64,000 nt of DNA from Sphingomonas sp. IC-56 (GCF_021043375.1 NZ_JAJNDV010000011.1:48728-112727), one strand, 5' to 3'. Positions 27,349 to 36,712 are shown, numbered from the stretch's first letter. Notes: generated by a model from the sequence alone, not told the origin. A program made the numbers and translations.

Positions 27349-28559
27349 CCTGCCTTGGTCGAGGGTACGTTGACGCCCATCGACTGGAGATACTTCTTCA
27401 CGTTGCGCGCGGCCTGGCGCAGGCGCTGTTCGTTCTCGACCATGGCGATGCGGACATAGCCTTCGCCATTCTCGCCATAGCCAACGCCTGGCGCGACTGC
27501 GACCTTGGCGTGGGTCAGCAGCTGTTTGGAAAATTCGAGGCTGCCGAGATGGGCGAGTGCCGGGGGAAGCGGCGCCCAAGCGAACATCGACGCGCGGGGT
27601 GAGGGGATATCCCAGCCCGAACGGCCGAAGCTCTCCACCAGCACGTCGCGGCGCTTGTGATAGAGTTCGCGGTTCTTTTCGACGATGTCCTGCGGGCCGT
27701 TGAGGGCGGCCACTGCGGCGGCCTGGACGGGGGTGAACGCGCCATAGTCGAGATACGACTTCACCCGCGTCATCGCCGCGATCAGATGCTTGTTGCCGAC
27801 CGCGAAGCCGATTCGCCACCCCGCCATGGAATAGGTCTTGCTGAGCGACGTGAACTCGATGGCGATGTCCTTGGCGCCCTTCACCTGCAGGATCGAAGGC
27901 GTCGGCTTGCCGTCATAATAAAGCTCGGAATAGGCGAGGTCCGAGATGATCCAGACCTTGTTCTCGCGCGCCCAGGCGACCAGCCGCTCGTAGAATGCCA
28001 GGTCGACCGTCTCGGCGGTCGGGTTCGACGGATAATTGATCACCAGGATGCTTGGACGCGGCACGGTGAAGTTCATCGCCCGCTCAAGGCTTTCGAAATA
28101 CGCGTCGTCGGGCGTGGTTGGCACCGCGCGGATCGTCGCGCCGGCGATGATGAAGCCAAAGGTGTGGATCGGATAGCTCGGGTTCGGCGCCAGGATTACG
28201 TCGCCGGGCGCGGTGATCGCGGTGGCGAGGCTGGCAAGGCCTTCCTTGGATCCCATGGTGACGACCACTTCGGTCTCGGGATCGACCTCGACGCCGAAGC
28301 GGCGGCCATAATAGTTCGCCTGCGCGCGCCGCAGCCCCGGGATCCCCTTGGACTGGGAATAACCATGCGCGTCGGGCTTGGCCGCGACTTCGCAGAGCTT
28401 GTCGATGACGTGCTGCGGGGGCGGCAGGTCGGGATTGCCCATGCCCAGGTCGATGATGTCCTCGCCCCCCGCTCGCGCCGCGGCCCGCATGCCGTTCACT
28501 TCGGCGATGACGTAGGGCGGCAGGCGCTTGATGCGGTAGAACTCTTCGGACATGTCCAT
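27345..28559 (-). CDS. PLP-dependent aminotransferase, AlaC-like (alanine/glutamate type)
   Basis: A 404-residue class I/II aminotransferase. DLGMGNPDLPPP, MGSKEGLASL, NYPSNPTAE, ISDLAYSELYYDG and SLSKTYSMAGWRIGF with PLP lysine K241 define the fold, and the R of the VRIAMVEN segment near the end binds the substrate carboxylate. It is closest in look to AlaC, which makes alanine from pyruvate and glutamate; diaminopimelate-type activity cannot be excluded. ATG 28559 is chosen (GAAGAG upstream); ATG 28553 is next. It is divergent from phaC over 118 bases. Confidence 0.88.
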   Translation of the reverse strand: MDMSEEFYRIKRLPPYVIAEVNGMRAAARAGGEDIIDLGMGNPDLPPPQHVIDKLCEVAAKPDAHGYSQSKGIPGLRRAQANYYGRRFGVEVDPETEVVVTMGSKEGLASLATAITAPGDVILAPNPSYPIHTFGFIIAGATIRAVPTTPDDAYFESLERAMNFTVPRPSILVINYPSNPTAETVDLAFYERLVAWARENKVWIISDLAYSELYYDGKPTPSILQVKGAKDIAIEFTSLSKTYSMAGWRIGFAVGNKHLIAAMTRVKSYLDYGAFTPVQAAAVAALNGPQDIVEKNRELYHKRRDVLVESFGRSGWDIPSPRASMFAWAPLPPALAHLGSLEFSKQLLTHAKVAVAPGVGYGENGEGYVRIAMVENEQRLRQAARNVKKYLQSMGVNVPSTKAG

Positions 28560-28677
28560 CTCTTCGTTAGAGGGGCGGCACCCGAACGCGCCGCCCTTGC
28601 GTTGATAGGGCATATGCGCAGCTTCGGGAACGCCGAGTTGCATGGGTCGCGCAGATAGCGACGCGAGAGAGGAACGC

Positions 28678-30411
28678 ATGGCCGATACCACCACGTCGAA
28701 ACCCAGCCTGGAGGAACTCCAGCACTGGACCTGGGTGCTTGGCCGCGCGCAGCAGATGATGCTGGAAAACGGCTTTGACCTGATGGGCGCCAAGCCGGCC
28801 GCCGGTCCGATGGCGGCGATGTTCGATCCCACGGCCGCGATGCGGGCGAGCGCGGGCTTCTGGGCCGATACCATGCAGCTGTGGCAGCGCTTCCTGGACC
28901 CGGCCAATGCGCAGCCGTTCGAGGAAACGCCCGAACAGGCCAAGGACAAACGGTTCAAGGCGCCGCAATGGCGTGAGCAGCCGGTGTTCGATTTCTTGCG
29001 CCAGAGCTACTTCACCGTTGCTGACCATCTGCTGAAGGGTGTCGACGCGCTGGAAGGCGTTGATCCCAAGCAGAAGGAGCAGATCCGCTTCGCGACCAAG
29101 GGCTTCATCGACGCGATGAGCCCGAGCAACTTTCCGGCCACCAATCCGCAGGTACTAGAGCGTGTCGTAGAGACCAAAGGCGAGAGCCTGCTGAAGGGTC
29201 TTCAGAACATGCTGAACGACCTCGCAAAGGGGCAGTTGACCCAGACCGACGCGCAAGCCTTTGAGATCGGGCGCAATATCGCGGCGACCCCGGGCAAGGT
29301 GGTCAAGCGAACCCCCCTCTACGAGCTCATCCAATATTCGCCGACCACCAGCCAGGTCTATCGCACCCCGCTGATCATCTTCCCGCCCTGGATCAACCGC
29401 TTCTACATCCTCGACCTTTCGCCGGAGAAAAGCCTGATCCGCTGGGCAGTGGAGCAGGGGATCACCGTGTTCGTGGTGTCGTGGAAGTCCGCGGACGCGA
29501 CCATGAAGGACGTGGTGTGGGACGACTATGTCGAGCGCGGCCAGATCGACGCGATCGACACGGTGCGCGAACTGCTGGGCGTAGAGGGCGTCCATGCCGT
29601 GGGCTATTGCGTTGCCGGGACCACGCTGTCGGCAACGCTGGCGCTGCTCGCCGCGCGGGGCGAGGCGGAAAAGGTCAAGAGCGCGACCTTCTTCACCGCG
29701 CAGGTGGATTTCAGCGAAGCCGGCGATCTGCGCATGTTCGTGGGCGACGACCAACTCGCGCTGATCAAGAATTTGGGCGCCGAGGGCTTCCTGGACGGGC
29801 GCTACATGGCCGCGACCTTCAACCTGCTGCGCGGGCGCGACCTGATCTGGAACTATGTCACCAACAACTACCTGCTGGGGCAGGACTATGTGCCCTTCGA
29901 CCTGCTCCACTGGAATTCGGACGTCACCAACCTGCCGGCAGGCTGGCACCTGAGCTACCTCACCGACTTCTACCGCGACAACAAGCTGGTGACGCCCGGC
30001 GGGCTTTCGGTCAGCGGCACGCCTATCGACCTGGGGCAGGTCAGCACGCCGACCTATGTCCAGGCGGGGCGCGAGGACCATATCGCGCCGGCCCAATCGG
30101 TGTGGAAGATCACGCACCACTTCAAGGGGCCGCTGCGTTTCGTGCTTGCGGGCTCCGGTCATATCGCGGGCGTCGTGAACCCACCTTCGGCCGGCAAATA
30201 CCAGTATTGGACCAACGACGCGCCCGTGGAGACGCTCGCGGAGTTCATCGAGGGCGCGACCGAAGTGAAGGGCAGCTGGTGGCCGGACTGGGCCGCATGG
30301 CTGACCACGATCGATCCCGAAAAGGTAGATGCAGAAGCTGCACGTATCCCCGGGCAAGGTGCGCTGCCGGCCATCGAGGACGCGCCTGGAAGCTATGTGC
30401 GCACGCGCTAA
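28678..30411 (+). CDS. phaC: Class I poly(3-hydroxyalkanoate) synthase PhaC
   Basis: A 577-residue enzyme that polymerises (R)-3-hydroxyacyl-CoA into storage polyester at granules. The alpha/beta-hydrolase core has the lipase-like box GYCVAG with catalytic C311, then GREDHIAP (Asp) and GSGHIAG (His). The PhaC N-terminal domain (about 70-240) is present. ATG 28678 follows GAGAGGAA; the frame from 28642 lacks support. A phasin follows 115 bases later, and the phaB reductase lies at 47.2 kb. No phaA, phaZ or phaR is in the window. Confidence 0.97.
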   Translation: MADTTTSKPSLEELQHWTWVLGRAQQMMLENGFDLMGAKPAAGPMAAMFDPTAAMRASAGFWADTMQLWQRFLDPANAQPFEETPEQAKDKRFKAPQWREQPVFDFLRQSYFTVADHLLKGVDALEGVDPKQKEQIRFATKGFIDAMSPSNFPATNPQVLERVVETKGESLLKGLQNMLNDLAKGQLTQTDAQAFEIGRNIAATPGKVVKRTPLYELIQYSPTTSQVYRTPLIIFPPWINRFYILDLSPEKSLIRWAVEQGITVFVVSWKSADATMKDVVWDDYVERGQIDAIDTVRELLGVEGVHAVGYCVAGTTLSATLALLAARGEAEKVKSATFFTAQVDFSEAGDLRMFVGDDQLALIKNLGAEGFLDGRYMAATFNLLRGRDLIWNYVTNNYLLGQDYVPFDLLHWNSDVTNLPAGWHLSYLTDFYRDNKLVTPGGLSVSGTPIDLGQVSTPTYVQAGREDHIAPAQSVWKITHHFKGPLRFVLAGSGHIAGVVNPPSAGKYQYWTNDAPVETLAEFIEGATEVKGSWWPDWAAWLTTIDPEKVDAEAARIPGQGALPAIEDAPGSYVRTR

Positions 30412-30440
30412 TCCTATTGATTACGTAGAGTAATCTGATG

Positions 30441-30505
30441 TTGCTGCACTGCACAAGAGGGGTTGCGGCGCATGCAATTAACCCTTACATATTGCAGTGC
30501 AGCAA
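30441..30505. promoter_or_regulatory. Paired operator around the phasin promoter (PhaR-like site candidate)
   Basis: TTGCTGCACTGCA (30441-30453) and its exact reverse complement TGCAGTGCAGCAA (30493-30505) stand 39 bases apart. Each arm is itself nearly palindromic (TTGC...GCAA), so they can be read as two copies of one operator. The CTGC-N3-GCA core resembles the CTGC-N3/4-GCAG sites reported for PhaR phasin repressors of Paracoccus and Rhodobacter; that assignment is an inference. The arms bracket the putative -35/-10 elements, so looping or direct occlusion would shut the promoter. Confidence 0.65.
30463..30491 (+). promoter_or_regulatory. Putative sigma-70 promoter of the phasin gene
   Basis: TTGCGG (30463-30468) and TACATA (30486-30491) are 17 bases apart, the best spacing, and lie between the two operator arms. 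Transcription would begin near 30498, inside the right arm. The phasin start follows about 30 bases later with AAGGGA at 30512-30517. Confidence 0.5.
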
Positions 30506-30526
30506 TCATCCAAGGGAACGATTCGC

Positions 30527-31255
30527 ATGGCAACCAAGGGACCCAAAGCGGGCAAGCCCGCAGTGCGTACCACCCAGCCGAGCGCGCTCGTGGCTGAGGC
30601 TGTTGCGGCCACTGTTGAGAAGGCCGAGCCGGTGTCGTTGATCGAGGCAGGCGCCCCGATCAACCAGTCGGGACCGGTACCGTCAGTGGAAGCAGCGTCG
30701 CAGGAAGTCGAAACGCAAGCCGCGGAAGCGCCGGCACAAGCCGCCGCCGCGCACATCGTCAACGAATCCGCATCCGCCAGCGAGGCGACGCGGGAGAGCA
30801 TCGTCAAGGAAGTCAGCACCATGGAAACCACGATCGAGAACGGCGCCAAGGCGCAGGCACTTTTCAACGATTTCAACGACCGCGCCCGCGCCGCCGTCGA
30901 GAAGTCGACCAAGCTCGCTGAGGAAGCCGGCGACTTCGCCAAGGGCAACCTGGAAGCGCTGGTCGAATCGAGCCGCATCGCCGCCAAGGGCCTGGAAAGC
31001 TTCGGTCAGGACGCAGCCGACTATGGCCGCCGTTCGTTCGAGAACGCCACCTCGGCGATGAAGACGCTGTCGACCATCAAGTCGCCGACCGACTTCTTCA
31101 AGTTCCAGAGCGATTTCGTGCGCGGCGTGTTCGACGCCTATGTCGCCGAAACCTCGAAGAACACCGAAGCGATGATCAAGCTCGCCAGCGACGCGGCCCA
31201 GCCGCTGTCGAACCGCGTGGCGGTTGCCGTCGAAAAGGTGAAGACCGCGGCCTGA
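30527..31255 (+). CDS. Phasin family protein (PHA granule-associated)
   Basis: A 242-residue protein. Residues 1-105 are a low-complexity Ala/Pro/Val/Glu-rich region; residues about 110-242 form the phasin_2 helical domain, with FNDFNDRARAAVEKSTKLAEE, NLEALVESSRIAAKGLE and PTDFFKFQSDFVRGVFDAYV. Such proteins coat PHA granules and control their size. ATG 30527 is preceded by AAGGGA at nine bases. It sits right after phaC but has its own promoter. An excellent terminator follows. The long Ala/Pro-rich N-terminus is longer than in most phasins. Confidence 0.92.
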   Translation: MATKGPKAGKPAVRTTQPSALVAEAVAATVEKAEPVSLIEAGAPINQSGPVPSVEAASQEVETQAAEAPAQAAAAHIVNESASASEATRESIVKEVSTMETTIENGAKAQALFNDFNDRARAAVEKSTKLAEEAGDFAKGNLEALVESSRIAAKGLESFGQDAADYGRRSFENATSAMKTLSTIKSPTDFFKFQSDFVRGVFDAYVAETSKNTEAMIKLASDAAQPLSNRVAVAVEKVKTAA

Positions 31256-31277
31256 GCCGTTCGCGTCTGAACATTGA

Positions 31278-31314
31278 AAGGGGCGGTCACCACGCGGCGA
31301 CCGCCCCTTTTCCT
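31278..31314 (+). terminator. Rho-independent terminator of the phasin gene
   Basis: AAAGGGGCGGTC (31278-31289) pairs perfectly over 12 bases with GACCGCCCCTTT (31300-31311), with a 10-base loop; the T-run overlaps the stem end and is followed by TTCCTTTT. It lies 23 bases after the phasin stop and before clpS. Confidence 0.85.
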
Positions 31315-31405
31315 TTTGCAAGCCGTGCCGCGCACGCGCGCAGGCTTGCCTCCCGCCAGGCAAATCCATATTTTCCGCAACGTGATGGTCGAACCAGGAA
31401 ATTCC

Positions 31406-31753
31406 GTGATCCAGATGGCCGAAGACGGCGACCATGACGATGGCAATGACGGCCGCGACCGCTCGGTCGGTCTGGCGACGCGCACCCGTAGCCGCACCAA
31501 GAAGCCGACGCCGTACCGCGTGCTGATGCTCAATGACGATTACACGCCGATGGAGTTCGTCGTGCTGGTCCTCCAGCGCTTCTTCCGCATGACGATGGAA
31601 GAGGCGACGCAGGTGATGCTCCACGTCCATCAGCGCGGCGTGGGCGTGTGCGGGGTCTTCTCCTATGAAGTGGCGGAGACCAAGGTGAGCCAGGTGATGG
31701 ACTTCGCCCGGCAGAACCAGCACCCGTTGCAGTGCACGCTGGAGAAGGCGTGA
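31406..31753 (+). CDS. clpS: ATP-dependent Clp protease adaptor ClpS
   Basis: A 115-residue cytosolic adaptor that delivers N-degron proteins to ClpAP. After a disordered, acidic N-terminus come [18 protein letters not shown], the ND-x-TP substrate pocket, [25 protein letters not shown] and an ending YEVAETKV. I use GTG 31406, which has AGGAA at 31396-31400; ATG 31385 and ATG 31415 are alternatives. It is followed by a 309-base gap without a gene. clpA is not in the window. Confidence 0.9.
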   Translation: MIQMAEDGDHDDGNDGRDRSVGLATRTRSRTKKPTPYRVLMLNDDYTPMEFVVLVLQRFFRMTMEEATQVMLHVHQRGVGVCGVFSYEVAETKVSQVMDFARQNQHPLQCTLEKA

Positions 31754-31823
31754 GGGTTTAGCGGTTCGCGCTGCAGGCTGAACGCTCAGCGTCGCCGAGA
31801 TTGGCGTTGGTTTGCGTCTTTCC

Positions 31824-31924
31824 GTTCCCCGGCGCACGCCGAGGTCCAGCTGCAATGCCGTCCGCGAGGGACGTCTTCGCTCGCTGACTGAGCCGAAGCT
31901 GGGCCCCGGCCTTTGCCGGGGAAC
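31824..31924. repeat. Type-A bipartite REP-like element, copy 1
   Basis: The left half starts with GTTCCCCGGCG at 31824 and the right half ends with GGCCCCGGCC...GCCGGGGAAC (31901-31924); the halves are inverted relative to each other, about 45 bases apart. The right half is itself a hairpin: CCCCGGC / GCCGGGG. The left half has diverged. Confidence 0.75.
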
Positions 31925-31944
31925 TGGTTTCATTTATACTTTCT

Positions 31945-32025
31945 GTCATCCCGGCCTTGAGCCGGGATCCCGCTTCTTCTTCTGTGGGGCAAGGCAGCGG
32001 GACCCCGGCTCAAGGCCGGGGTGAC
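31945..32025. repeat. Type-B palindrome, copy 1 (81 bases)
   Basis: Begins GTCATCCCGGCCTTGAGCC and ends GGCTCAAGGCCGGGGTGAC, making two large inverted arms (outer stem about 27 bases with few mismatches) around a CGCTTCTTCTTCTG...CAGCGGG core. The same structure recurs, inverted in its core, at 38856-38935. Confidence 0.8.
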
Positions 32026-32062
32026 GGAGGAAGTGTTCAGTGCCTGGTGCGAGCCCGCGCTC

Positions 32063-32812
32063 TCAAGCCGCCGGCAGCCAGCTCAGGTCCAACCCTTCAT
32101 ACCGGTTCACGTAATTCGCGGCCCGCGTCAGCGCGCGTTCGTCGACGATGGTGACCTTGCCTGCCTCGCGCGCGATCAGGCCGTCTTCTTCCAGCTGGCG
32201 CAGCATGCGGTTGACGTGCACCGCGGTCAGCCCGGTGGCATCGCCCACTTCTTCCTGGGTCAGCCCCAGCGCGAAAGCATTGACAATGCCCTTGTCCGAC
32301 ACACGCAGCCGGTTGCGAAGTTCGAGCAGCAGTGCGGCCACGCGCGCCTTGGCGCTGGTGCGACCCAGCGCCGCCAGCCGGTCGGTCAGCGCCACGCGCT
32401 CGATCTGGACATGCACCATGATCAGCGCCGACAGTCGGGGATGCGCGATCATGATGTCGGCCAGCGCGGTGCGGTCGAACGGCGCCACGGTGCAGTCGGA
32501 CAGTGCCGCCAGCGTTTCTGGCGCCTCACGATAGATCGCGCTCGACATGCCCAGCATGTCGCCGGGGAACAGGAAGCGCAGGATCTGCCGGCTGCCATCG
32601 TCCAGCAGGACATAGCTCATCATCAGCCCCTTGCGGAGGATGAACATCTCGCCGCACGGCTCATTCTCGCGCTGCAACACCGCCCCGCGGCGTACCTGCC
32701 GCTGGCGTGACTCGAGCTTATCGAGAGTCGCGCGCTCGCCTGCCGTCAGTTCGACAAGCGCACTCAAGATTTCAGCGAAACAACTAATCGCCACGCGTTC
32801 GCTACCCCCCAC
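32063..32812 (-). CDS. Crp/Fnr family transcriptional regulator
   Basis: A 249-residue regulator. The cyclic-nucleotide-binding-like beta-roll (about 25-140) contains RQILRFLFPGDMLGMSS, and the C-terminal winged helix has LTQEEVGDATGLTAVHVNRMLRQLEEDGLI as the recognition region (about 175-215). The FNR-type cysteine cluster is absent, so oxygen sensing through Fe-S is unlikely. The start is uncertain: GTG 32812 is used, but GTG 32794 is in frame and equally weak in RBS. It is divergent from murA over 105 bases. Target genes are unknown. Confidence 0.85.
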   Translation of the reverse strand: MGGSERVAISCFAEILSALVELTAGERATLDKLESRQRQVRRGAVLQRENEPCGEMFILRKGLMMSYVLLDDGSRQILRFLFPGDMLGMSSAIYREAPETLAALSDCTVAPFDRTALADIMIAHPRLSALIMVHVQIERVALTDRLAALGRTSAKARVAALLLELRNRLRVSDKGIVNAFALGLTQEEVGDATGLTAVHVNRMLRQLEEDGLIAREAGKVTIVDERALTRAANYVNRYEGLDLSWLPAA

Positions 32813-32917
32813 CGGCCCCGTGCAAAGCAGTACCTTGGAATCAATGCATTAAAGTCGATCAATCCCCACCAACGGCCTGCCGCTTGCACCGCGCCCGGGA
32901 GCGAGTAGAAGCCGGCC

Positions 32918-34201
32918 ATGGACCGTATCCTTATTCGCGGCGGCAACCGCCTTTCCGGCAAGATCACCATCTCGGGCGCGAAGAACGCCGCGCTGACGCT
33001 GATGCCCTGTGCCTTGCTGACCGATGAACCGCTTACGCTGCGAAACCTGCCACGTCTCGCAGATGTCGACAGCTTCGGACATCTACTGAATGTTCTTGGC
33101 GCGTCGACCTCGGTCGAAGGAACGCGGCCCAACGAATTCGGCCGAGTCATGACGGCCCGTGCGGGCAATCTCAGCTCGACGGTGGCACCGTATGACATCG
33201 TGCGAAAGATGCGCGCTTCGATTCTCGTGCTTGGTCCGCTGGTCGGCCGCGCAGGCGAGGCGACGGTGTCGCTTCCCGGCGGCTGTGCGATCGGCAACCG
33301 ACCGATCGACTTGCACCTGAAGGCGCTGGAGGCGATCGGCGCCGAGATCGAGCTCGCCGCGGGCTATGTGAAGGCTTCCGCGCCCGGCGGCCGGCTGAAG
33401 GGTGGCGAGTACCGCTTCCCCGTCGTGTCGGTCGGCGCGACCGAGAATGTGCTGATGGCCGCCGTCACCGCGCGCGGCACCACCGTGCTCGATAACGCTG
33501 CGCGCGAGCCCGAGATCGTCGACCTGTGCAACCTGCTGGTGGCGATGGGCGCCTCGGTCGACGGCATCGGCACCGACCGGCTGGTGATCGAAGGGCGCGA
33601 CCGCCTGCACGGCGCGACCTACAGCGTCATGCCCGACCGGATCGAAGCGGGCAGCTATGCCTGTGCCGCGGCGATCACCGGCGGCGATCTCGACCTGGTC
33701 GGCGCGTCGGCGAACGACATGCGCGCGACGCTCGACGCGCTGGTGGAGGCGGGCATCACGGTCGAGGAAAAACCCGACGCAATCCGCATCGCCGCGCCCA
33801 ACGGCATCAAGCCGCTGACGCTTTCCACTGCCCCGTTCCCCGGCTTCGCCACCGACATGCAGGCGCAGTTCATGGCGATGCAGTGCATGGCGGACGGCGT
33901 CAGCACCTTCACCGAGACGATCTTCGAGAACCGCTACATGCACGTTCCCGAACTGGCGCGCATGGGCGCGAATATCGAGGTCCATGGCCGCACCGCAAAG
34001 GTACACGGCGTCCAGAAGCTGACCGGTGCGCAAGTGATGGCGACCGATCTGCGCGCCTCGATGAGCCTGATCCTGGCCGGCCTCGCCGCCGAGGGCGAGA
34101 CCCAGGTCAACCGCGTCTATCATCTCGACCGCGGCTATGAAGGGCTCGAGGAAAAGCTCCAGGGCGTCGGCGCCGACATCGAACGCGTCGGCGACGGCTG
34201 A
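32918..34201 (+). CDS. murA: UDP-N-acetylglucosamine 1-carboxyvinyltransferase
   Basis: A 427-residue enzyme catalysing the first committed step of peptidoglycan synthesis. It has [19 protein letters not shown] at the start, the catalytic loop [16 protein letters not shown] with C123 (the fosfomycin target), [19 protein letters not shown] and FPTD-like [14 protein letters not shown] with the catalytic Asp. Length is normal. ATG 32918 fits the family. It is followed by REP-like repeats, which may provide its 3' end. Confidence 0.97.
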   Translation: MDRILIRGGNRLSGKITISGAKNAALTLMPCALLTDEPLTLRNLPRLADVDSFGHLLNVLGASTSVEGTRPNEFGRVMTARAGNLSSTVAPYDIVRKMRASILVLGPLVGRAGEATVSLPGGCAIGNRPIDLHLKALEAIGAEIELAAGYVKASAPGGRLKGGEYRFPVVSVGATENVLMAAVTARGTTVLDNAAREPEIVDLCNLLVAMGASVDGIGTDRLVIEGRDRLHGATYSVMPDRIEAGSYACAAAITGGDLDLVGASANDMRATLDALVEAGITVEEKPDAIRIAAPNGIKPLTLSTAPFPGFATDMQAQFMAMQCMADGVSTFTETIFENRYMHVPELARMGANIEVHGRTAKVHGVQKLTGAQVMATDLRASMSLILAGLAAEGETQVNRVYHLDRGYEGLEEKLQGVGADIERVGDG

Positions 34202-34213
34202 GGCTGTCTCCCC

Positions 34214-34240
34214 GTCATCCCGGCTTAAGGCCGGGGTGAC
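34214..34240. repeat. Type-B palindrome, copy 2 (short form)
   Basis: A contracted 27-base copy consisting of GTCATCCCGGC, a short TTAA centre and GCCGGGGTGAC. It lies 12 bases after the murA stop and could act as its transcript end; no T-run follows. Confidence 0.75.
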
Positions 34241-34256
34241 GAAGGAAACTAAACAA

Positions 34257-34355
34257 GTTCCCCGGCGAAGGCCGGGGCCCAGCTTCGACGCATTCGCGGT
34301 TATGTCCTGCCTCTCTAGGAACTCGGCAACTGGGCCCCGGCCTTCGCCGGGGAAC
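34257..34355. repeat. Type-A bipartite REP-like element, copy 2
   Basis: Left half GTTCCCCGGCGAAGGCCGGG from 34257 and right half CTGGGCCCCGGCCTTCGCCG to 34355 are inverted copies, with about 45 bases of unrelated sequence between. Each half folds on its own and the whole can form a long cruciform. It lies between murA and the convergent GH92 gene. Confidence 0.8.
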
Positions 34356-34378
34356 GGGGGTTACCCGCCGGCTGACCC

Positions 34379-36712
34379 TCAGCGTGTACTCATCGAATAA
34401 GGCCGCGCCGCCTGGCTCGTGCCCCAGCTCTTGTTCGGCGCCGCCTGCATCGTGAACCGCAGTTCGCCGCCCGCTACCACCTCCTCATGCCGGAGGTAGC
34501 TGCGTTCCAGCGGCTTCCCGTTCAGCGTCACCCGCACGACATACCGGTTCGCCTCTGACAGTCCCTCCGCCACCACCGCAAAGCGCTTGCCGTTCGGCAG
34601 GTTCAACGTCGCGCGGCTCAGGAATGGGCGTCCGATCACATATTCGTTCGATCCCGGGGCAACCGGATAGAAGCCCAGCGACGTGAACACGAGCCAGGCC
34701 GACATCTGCCCCAGATCGTCATTGCCCGACAGGCCGTCGGGGGTGGGCTTGTACTGGCTGTCGACGATCTGCTTCAACCGCTCCTGCGTGCGCCAGGGCT
34801 GGCCGGCGTAGCTGTAGAGATACGCCACGTGGTGGCTGGGTTCGTTGCCATGGATGTACTGGCCGATGAGCCCGGCGATGTCCTCGGCATGGCTGTAATC
34901 CACCTTGCTATTGTCATACTCGAACATCGCGTCGAGCTTCTTCACCGCCGCGGCGTCGCCGCCTAGCGTGCGGAAGAGCGCGGCCTGATCCTGCGGCACG
35001 AACCAGCTATATTGCCAGGCATTCCCCTCGGTATAGTCGCTGCCGTAATTGATCGCGGTGGGATCGAACGGCGTGCGGAAGCTGCCATCGGCTTTCCGCG
35101 CACGCAGGAAGCCGGTCTTCGCGTCGAAGCTGTTGCGCCAATATCCGGCGCGCTTCTCGAACTCGGCGGCGACGTCTGCCTTGCCCATCGCCCGCGCCAT
35201 CCGGGCGATCGTCCAGTCGTCATAGGCGTACTCGACTGTCTTCGACGCCGCCTCGGGCTCGCGGTCGATCGGCGCGTAGCCCAGCTTCATGTAATCGCCC
35301 AAGCCGCCATAGGGCGCGTAGCGGGCGCTCGCCGCCATCGCGTCGAGCGCCTTGGCGGCGTCGAACCCGCGCACGCCCTTCAGATACGCGTCGGCGATCA
35401 CCGGCACCGCGTGATAGCCGATCATCGTCCAGGTCTCGCGTCCCTGGAACTGCCACACCGGCAGGATGCCGAACGGGCTCGCTTCCCGACTGGCGATCAG
35501 CGAGTTGACGAAGTCGGCGTTGCGCTGTTCCGGCTGGACCAGCAGCAGCAGGGGGTGTTCGGCACGGAACGTGTCCCACAGCGAAAAGGTCGAGTGGAAG
35601 GTGAACCCCCTGGCCTGGTGGACCTGATCGTCGGGCCCGCGATATCGCCCGTCGGCATCCGACAGCACGCTGGGCGCCATCAGGGTATGGTATAGCGCGG
35701 AGTAGAAGGTCTTGCGCATCGGCGCAGGGCCTTCGGCCTCGATGGCCCCCAGCGCCCGCTCCCACGCCGCCTTCGTGCTGGTCCGGATCGCGTCGAAGCC
35801 GCCGACTTCGCTGTCGAGGTTGGTGATCGCCCCGTCCTCGTCGACGCTGGAGATTGCGACCTTCACTTCCAGCGGTTGGTCGAGCACGCCGAAGTCGAGC
35901 CGCGCCACCAGCGCCTGCCCGTGCAGCTGCGCAGTATCGTCGGCGCCGCGGCTCGGTCCCTGAAAGCCCTTGTACGGCACCTTCTCCTCGCGGTTGAAGA
36001 AGGCGTGGCCGGTTAGCGGGGCGGAAGGACGGATCGCGAAATAGAGCTTGCGCCCGGGCGCCCAGCCACGCGTCTCGCGCATGCCGGTGATGGTGCCGTC
36101 CGCGCGCAGCCGCACGCTCGACCACAGGATCTTGCCGGGATAGTTGTACAGCGAACTGCGTAGGTCGAGCAGCAGGTGCGCCGCCTTGCCCGCTGGGAAG
36201 GCGTAGCGCTGTACGCCGACACGCGTGCCGGCAGTCATCTCCGCGCGCACGCCGCTGTCGGCGAGGGTCACGGCGTAATAGCCCGGCCGCGCGGTCTCGC
36301 TGCTATGGTCGAAGCGCGAGCGATAGCCCGACCCCGGCTGCTTGGCGTCGCCGGGCTCCAGCGGCACGGTGTCGCCGGAAACCGGCATCATCAGGAAGTC
36401 GCCCAAGTCCGAATGCCCCGCACCCGAAAAGTGCGTCATCGAGAAGCCCTGGATCGTGGGATCGTCGTAGCGATAGCCCGCCGCGTGGCCATAGCATTCG
36501 CGGATCCGGCAGCCGGTGTCGGTATCCGGGCTCAACTGCACCATGCCGAATGGCGCCACGGCGCCGGGAAAGGTGTGCCCTTCGCCACCGGTGCCGACGA
36601 ACGGGTCCGCTGCCGCATAGGGCGCGGTTTCGGTTTCCTGGGCCCGCAAGGGGGCGGCGGCGAAGGCTAGGGCGGCAAGCGCGGTCGCGGCGCGGCGGAA
36701 CTGCTGGTGCAT
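34379..36712 (-). CDS. Exported GH92 family alpha-mannosidase
   Basis: A 777-residue secreted or periplasmic glycoside hydrolase that should remove alpha-linked mannose from glycans in a calcium-dependent way. A signal peptide ends at APLRAQ (about 24). The N-terminal beta-sandwich domain begins DPFVGTGGEGHTFPGA, and the (alpha/alpha)6 domain contains FSLWDTFRAEHPLL, GNEPSHHVAYLY and GNDDLGQMSAWLVFTSLGFYPV, all conserved in GH92. The linkage specificity is not readable. It is divergent from the diiron-protein gene and close to a CE2-like esterase, hinting at use of decorated polysaccharide. Confidence 0.93.
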   Translation of the reverse strand: MHQQFRRAATALAALAFAAAPLRAQETETAPYAAADPFVGTGGEGHTFPGAVAPFGMVQLSPDTDTGCRIRECYGHAAGYRYDDPTIQGFSMTHFSGAGHSDLGDFLMMPVSGDTVPLEPGDAKQPGSGYRSRFDHSSETARPGYYAVTLADSGVRAEMTAGTRVGVQRYAFPAGKAAHLLLDLRSSLYNYPGKILWSSVRLRADGTITGMRETRGWAPGRKLYFAIRPSAPLTGHAFFNREEKVPYKGFQGPSRGADDTAQLHGQALVARLDFGVLDQPLEVKVAISSVDEDGAITNLDSEVGGFDAIRTSTKAAWERALGAIEAEGPAPMRKTFYSALYHTLMAPSVLSDADGRYRGPDDQVHQARGFTFHSTFSLWDTFRAEHPLLLLVQPEQRNADFVNSLIASREASPFGILPVWQFQGRETWTMIGYHAVPVIADAYLKGVRGFDAAKALDAMAASARYAPYGGLGDYMKLGYAPIDREPEAASKTVEYAYDDWTIARMARAMGKADVAAEFEKRAGYWRNSFDAKTGFLRARKADGSFRTPFDPTAINYGSDYTEGNAWQYSWFVPQDQAALFRTLGGDAAAVKKLDAMFEYDNSKVDYSHAEDIAGLIGQYIHGNEPSHHVAYLYSYAGQPWRTQERLKQIVDSQYKPTPDGLSGNDDLGQMSAWLVFTSLGFYPVAPGSNEYVIGRPFLSRATLNLPNGKRFAVVAEGLSEANRYVVRVTLNGKPLERSYLRHEEVVAGGELRFTMQAAPNKSWGTSQAARPYSMSTR

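Larger units (their letters stand above)
31754..32062. other. 309-base intergenic region of palindromic repeats
   Basis: No gene is supported between clpS and the convergent Crp/Fnr gene. The region holds a bipartite type-A palindrome (31824-31924) followed by a type-B palindrome (31945-32025), both listed separately. Together they could end transcription from both sides. Confidence 0.75.

Noticed and set aside
30419..30435. GATTAC-GTAGA-GTAATC hairpin right after phaC as a terminator
   Set aside because: Only a 6-bp AT-rich stem with no T-run; too weak to call.
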